64,000 nt of DNA from the NCBI RefSeq assembly GCF_000768695.1, contig NZ_AVPL01000001.1, positions 124,001-188,000 of the forward strand. The letters run 5' to 3'. Below the pieces are notes generated by a model. The model ran no database searches. It was not told the DNA's origin and saw only the letters and a program-made list of their open reading frames with translations. Below, one piece after another: positions 63,790-64,000 of this stretch; position 1 is the stretch's first letter, and the number at the start of each line of letters is the position of its first letter. Origin of the DNA: Knoellia aerolata DSM 18566. Its GTDB lineage: Bacteria > Actinomycetota > Actinomycetes > Actinomycetales > Dermatophilaceae. The translations under genes and the position numbers were made by a program.

Positions 63790-64000
63790 TGACCGAGAAC
63801 ACCTCCATCGAGTCCGACGTCGAGCTCGGCACCGACGCCGACGACGTCGAGATCTCCGAGTACACCTCGGAGTCCTCCGGCGACGTCGCGGGCGAGGAGA
63901 CCCGTCGCCCGACCGCCTCCGCCCCCGGCGCTGCCACCGGTCGTCGCAAGCAGGCCATCGCCCGCGTGCGCATCGTCCCCGGCACCGGTGAGTGGAAGAT
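63789..64000 (+). CDS. rpsI: 30S ribosomal protein S9, N-terminal part (runs off the window)
   Basis: The first 70 codons are visible. About 48 residues form an acidic extension (SIESDVELGTDADDVEISEY) before the conserved start TGRRKQAIARVRIVPGTGEW. S9 reaches its C-terminal tail into the P site; that part lies outside the window. Long acidic starts on S9 are known in actinobacteria. Confidence 0.95.
   Translation, partial: MTENTSIESDVELGTDADDVEISEYTSESSGDVAGEETRRPTASAPGAATGRRKQAIARVRIVPGTGEWK

Overview
The window is a high-GC (roughly 70%) actinobacterial chromosome segment. It carries almost the whole transcription/translation supercluster in the usual actinobacterial order: secE-nusG-rplKA-rplJL-rpoBC, rpsLG-fusA-tuf, the S10/spc operons from rpsJ to secY-adk-map, infA-rpmJ-rpsMKD-rpoA-rplQ, truA and rplM-rpsI. 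Gene content, the mycobacterial-type aspartate aminotransferase, the actinobacterial L10 leader, many GTG/TTG starts and probable leaderless promoters fit Actinomycetota. My best guess is a member of the Micrococcales close to Intrasporangiaceae (Janibacter/Knoellia type). That placement is inference; no 16S gene is present.

Layout. 1-5000: tail of murB, yjbQ, and a leftward block (aspartate aminotransferase, acidic protein, adenosine deaminase, catalase-like protein, small protein, metallophosphoesterase). 5140-18400: tRNA-Trp, secE-nusG, L11/L1, a lipoprotein gene, L10/L7-L12 behind an L10 leader, then rpoB and rpoC. 18500-24000: an acetyltransferase, then the str operon. 24100-26000: a secreted protein and a BrkB-type membrane protein. 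26375-40160: S10 and spc operons through map, with an FMN reductase inserted. 40195-48355: accessory cargo, namely two RibD-type reductases facing an HxlR regulator, methylmalonyl-CoA mutase (mutAB) with its chaperone meaB, and a CPBP protease. 48597-52699: infA to rplQ. 53035-57160: beta-phosphoglucomutase plus GH65 disaccharide phosphorylase, then truA. 57172-63072: LmeA-like protein, a secreted three-X25 amylase, and an MFS transporter with its ArsR-type regulator. 63346-64000: rplM and the start of rpsI.

How it works together. Ribosomal genes are tightly packed, with TAATG, TGATG and GTGA overlaps. Five ribosomal transcription units (rplJ, rpsL, rpsJ, infA, rplM) share a GATTTGG element 26-27 bases upstream of a -10-like hexamer, and the rpsL and rpsJ leaders share an identical 23-base segment. 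Accessory units sit only at junctions between ribosomal units and have their own operators or leaderless promoters.

Most notable signals. (1) The octamer GTATGCCG/CGGCATAC occurs 34 times by my reading, about 15 times more than composition predicts. It appears on both strands and in several codon phases, and often as inverted pairs that form terminators, like the uptake sequences of Neisseria and Haemophilus. (2) Ribosomal proteins L4 and L17 both end in the same ~55-residue domain. (3) Intergenic DNA is full of recurring stem-loop families, including a 3 x 63-bp tandem hairpin array, stem-loops bounded by CGTCYGC/GCRGACG, and a 20-base hairpin motif seen three times.
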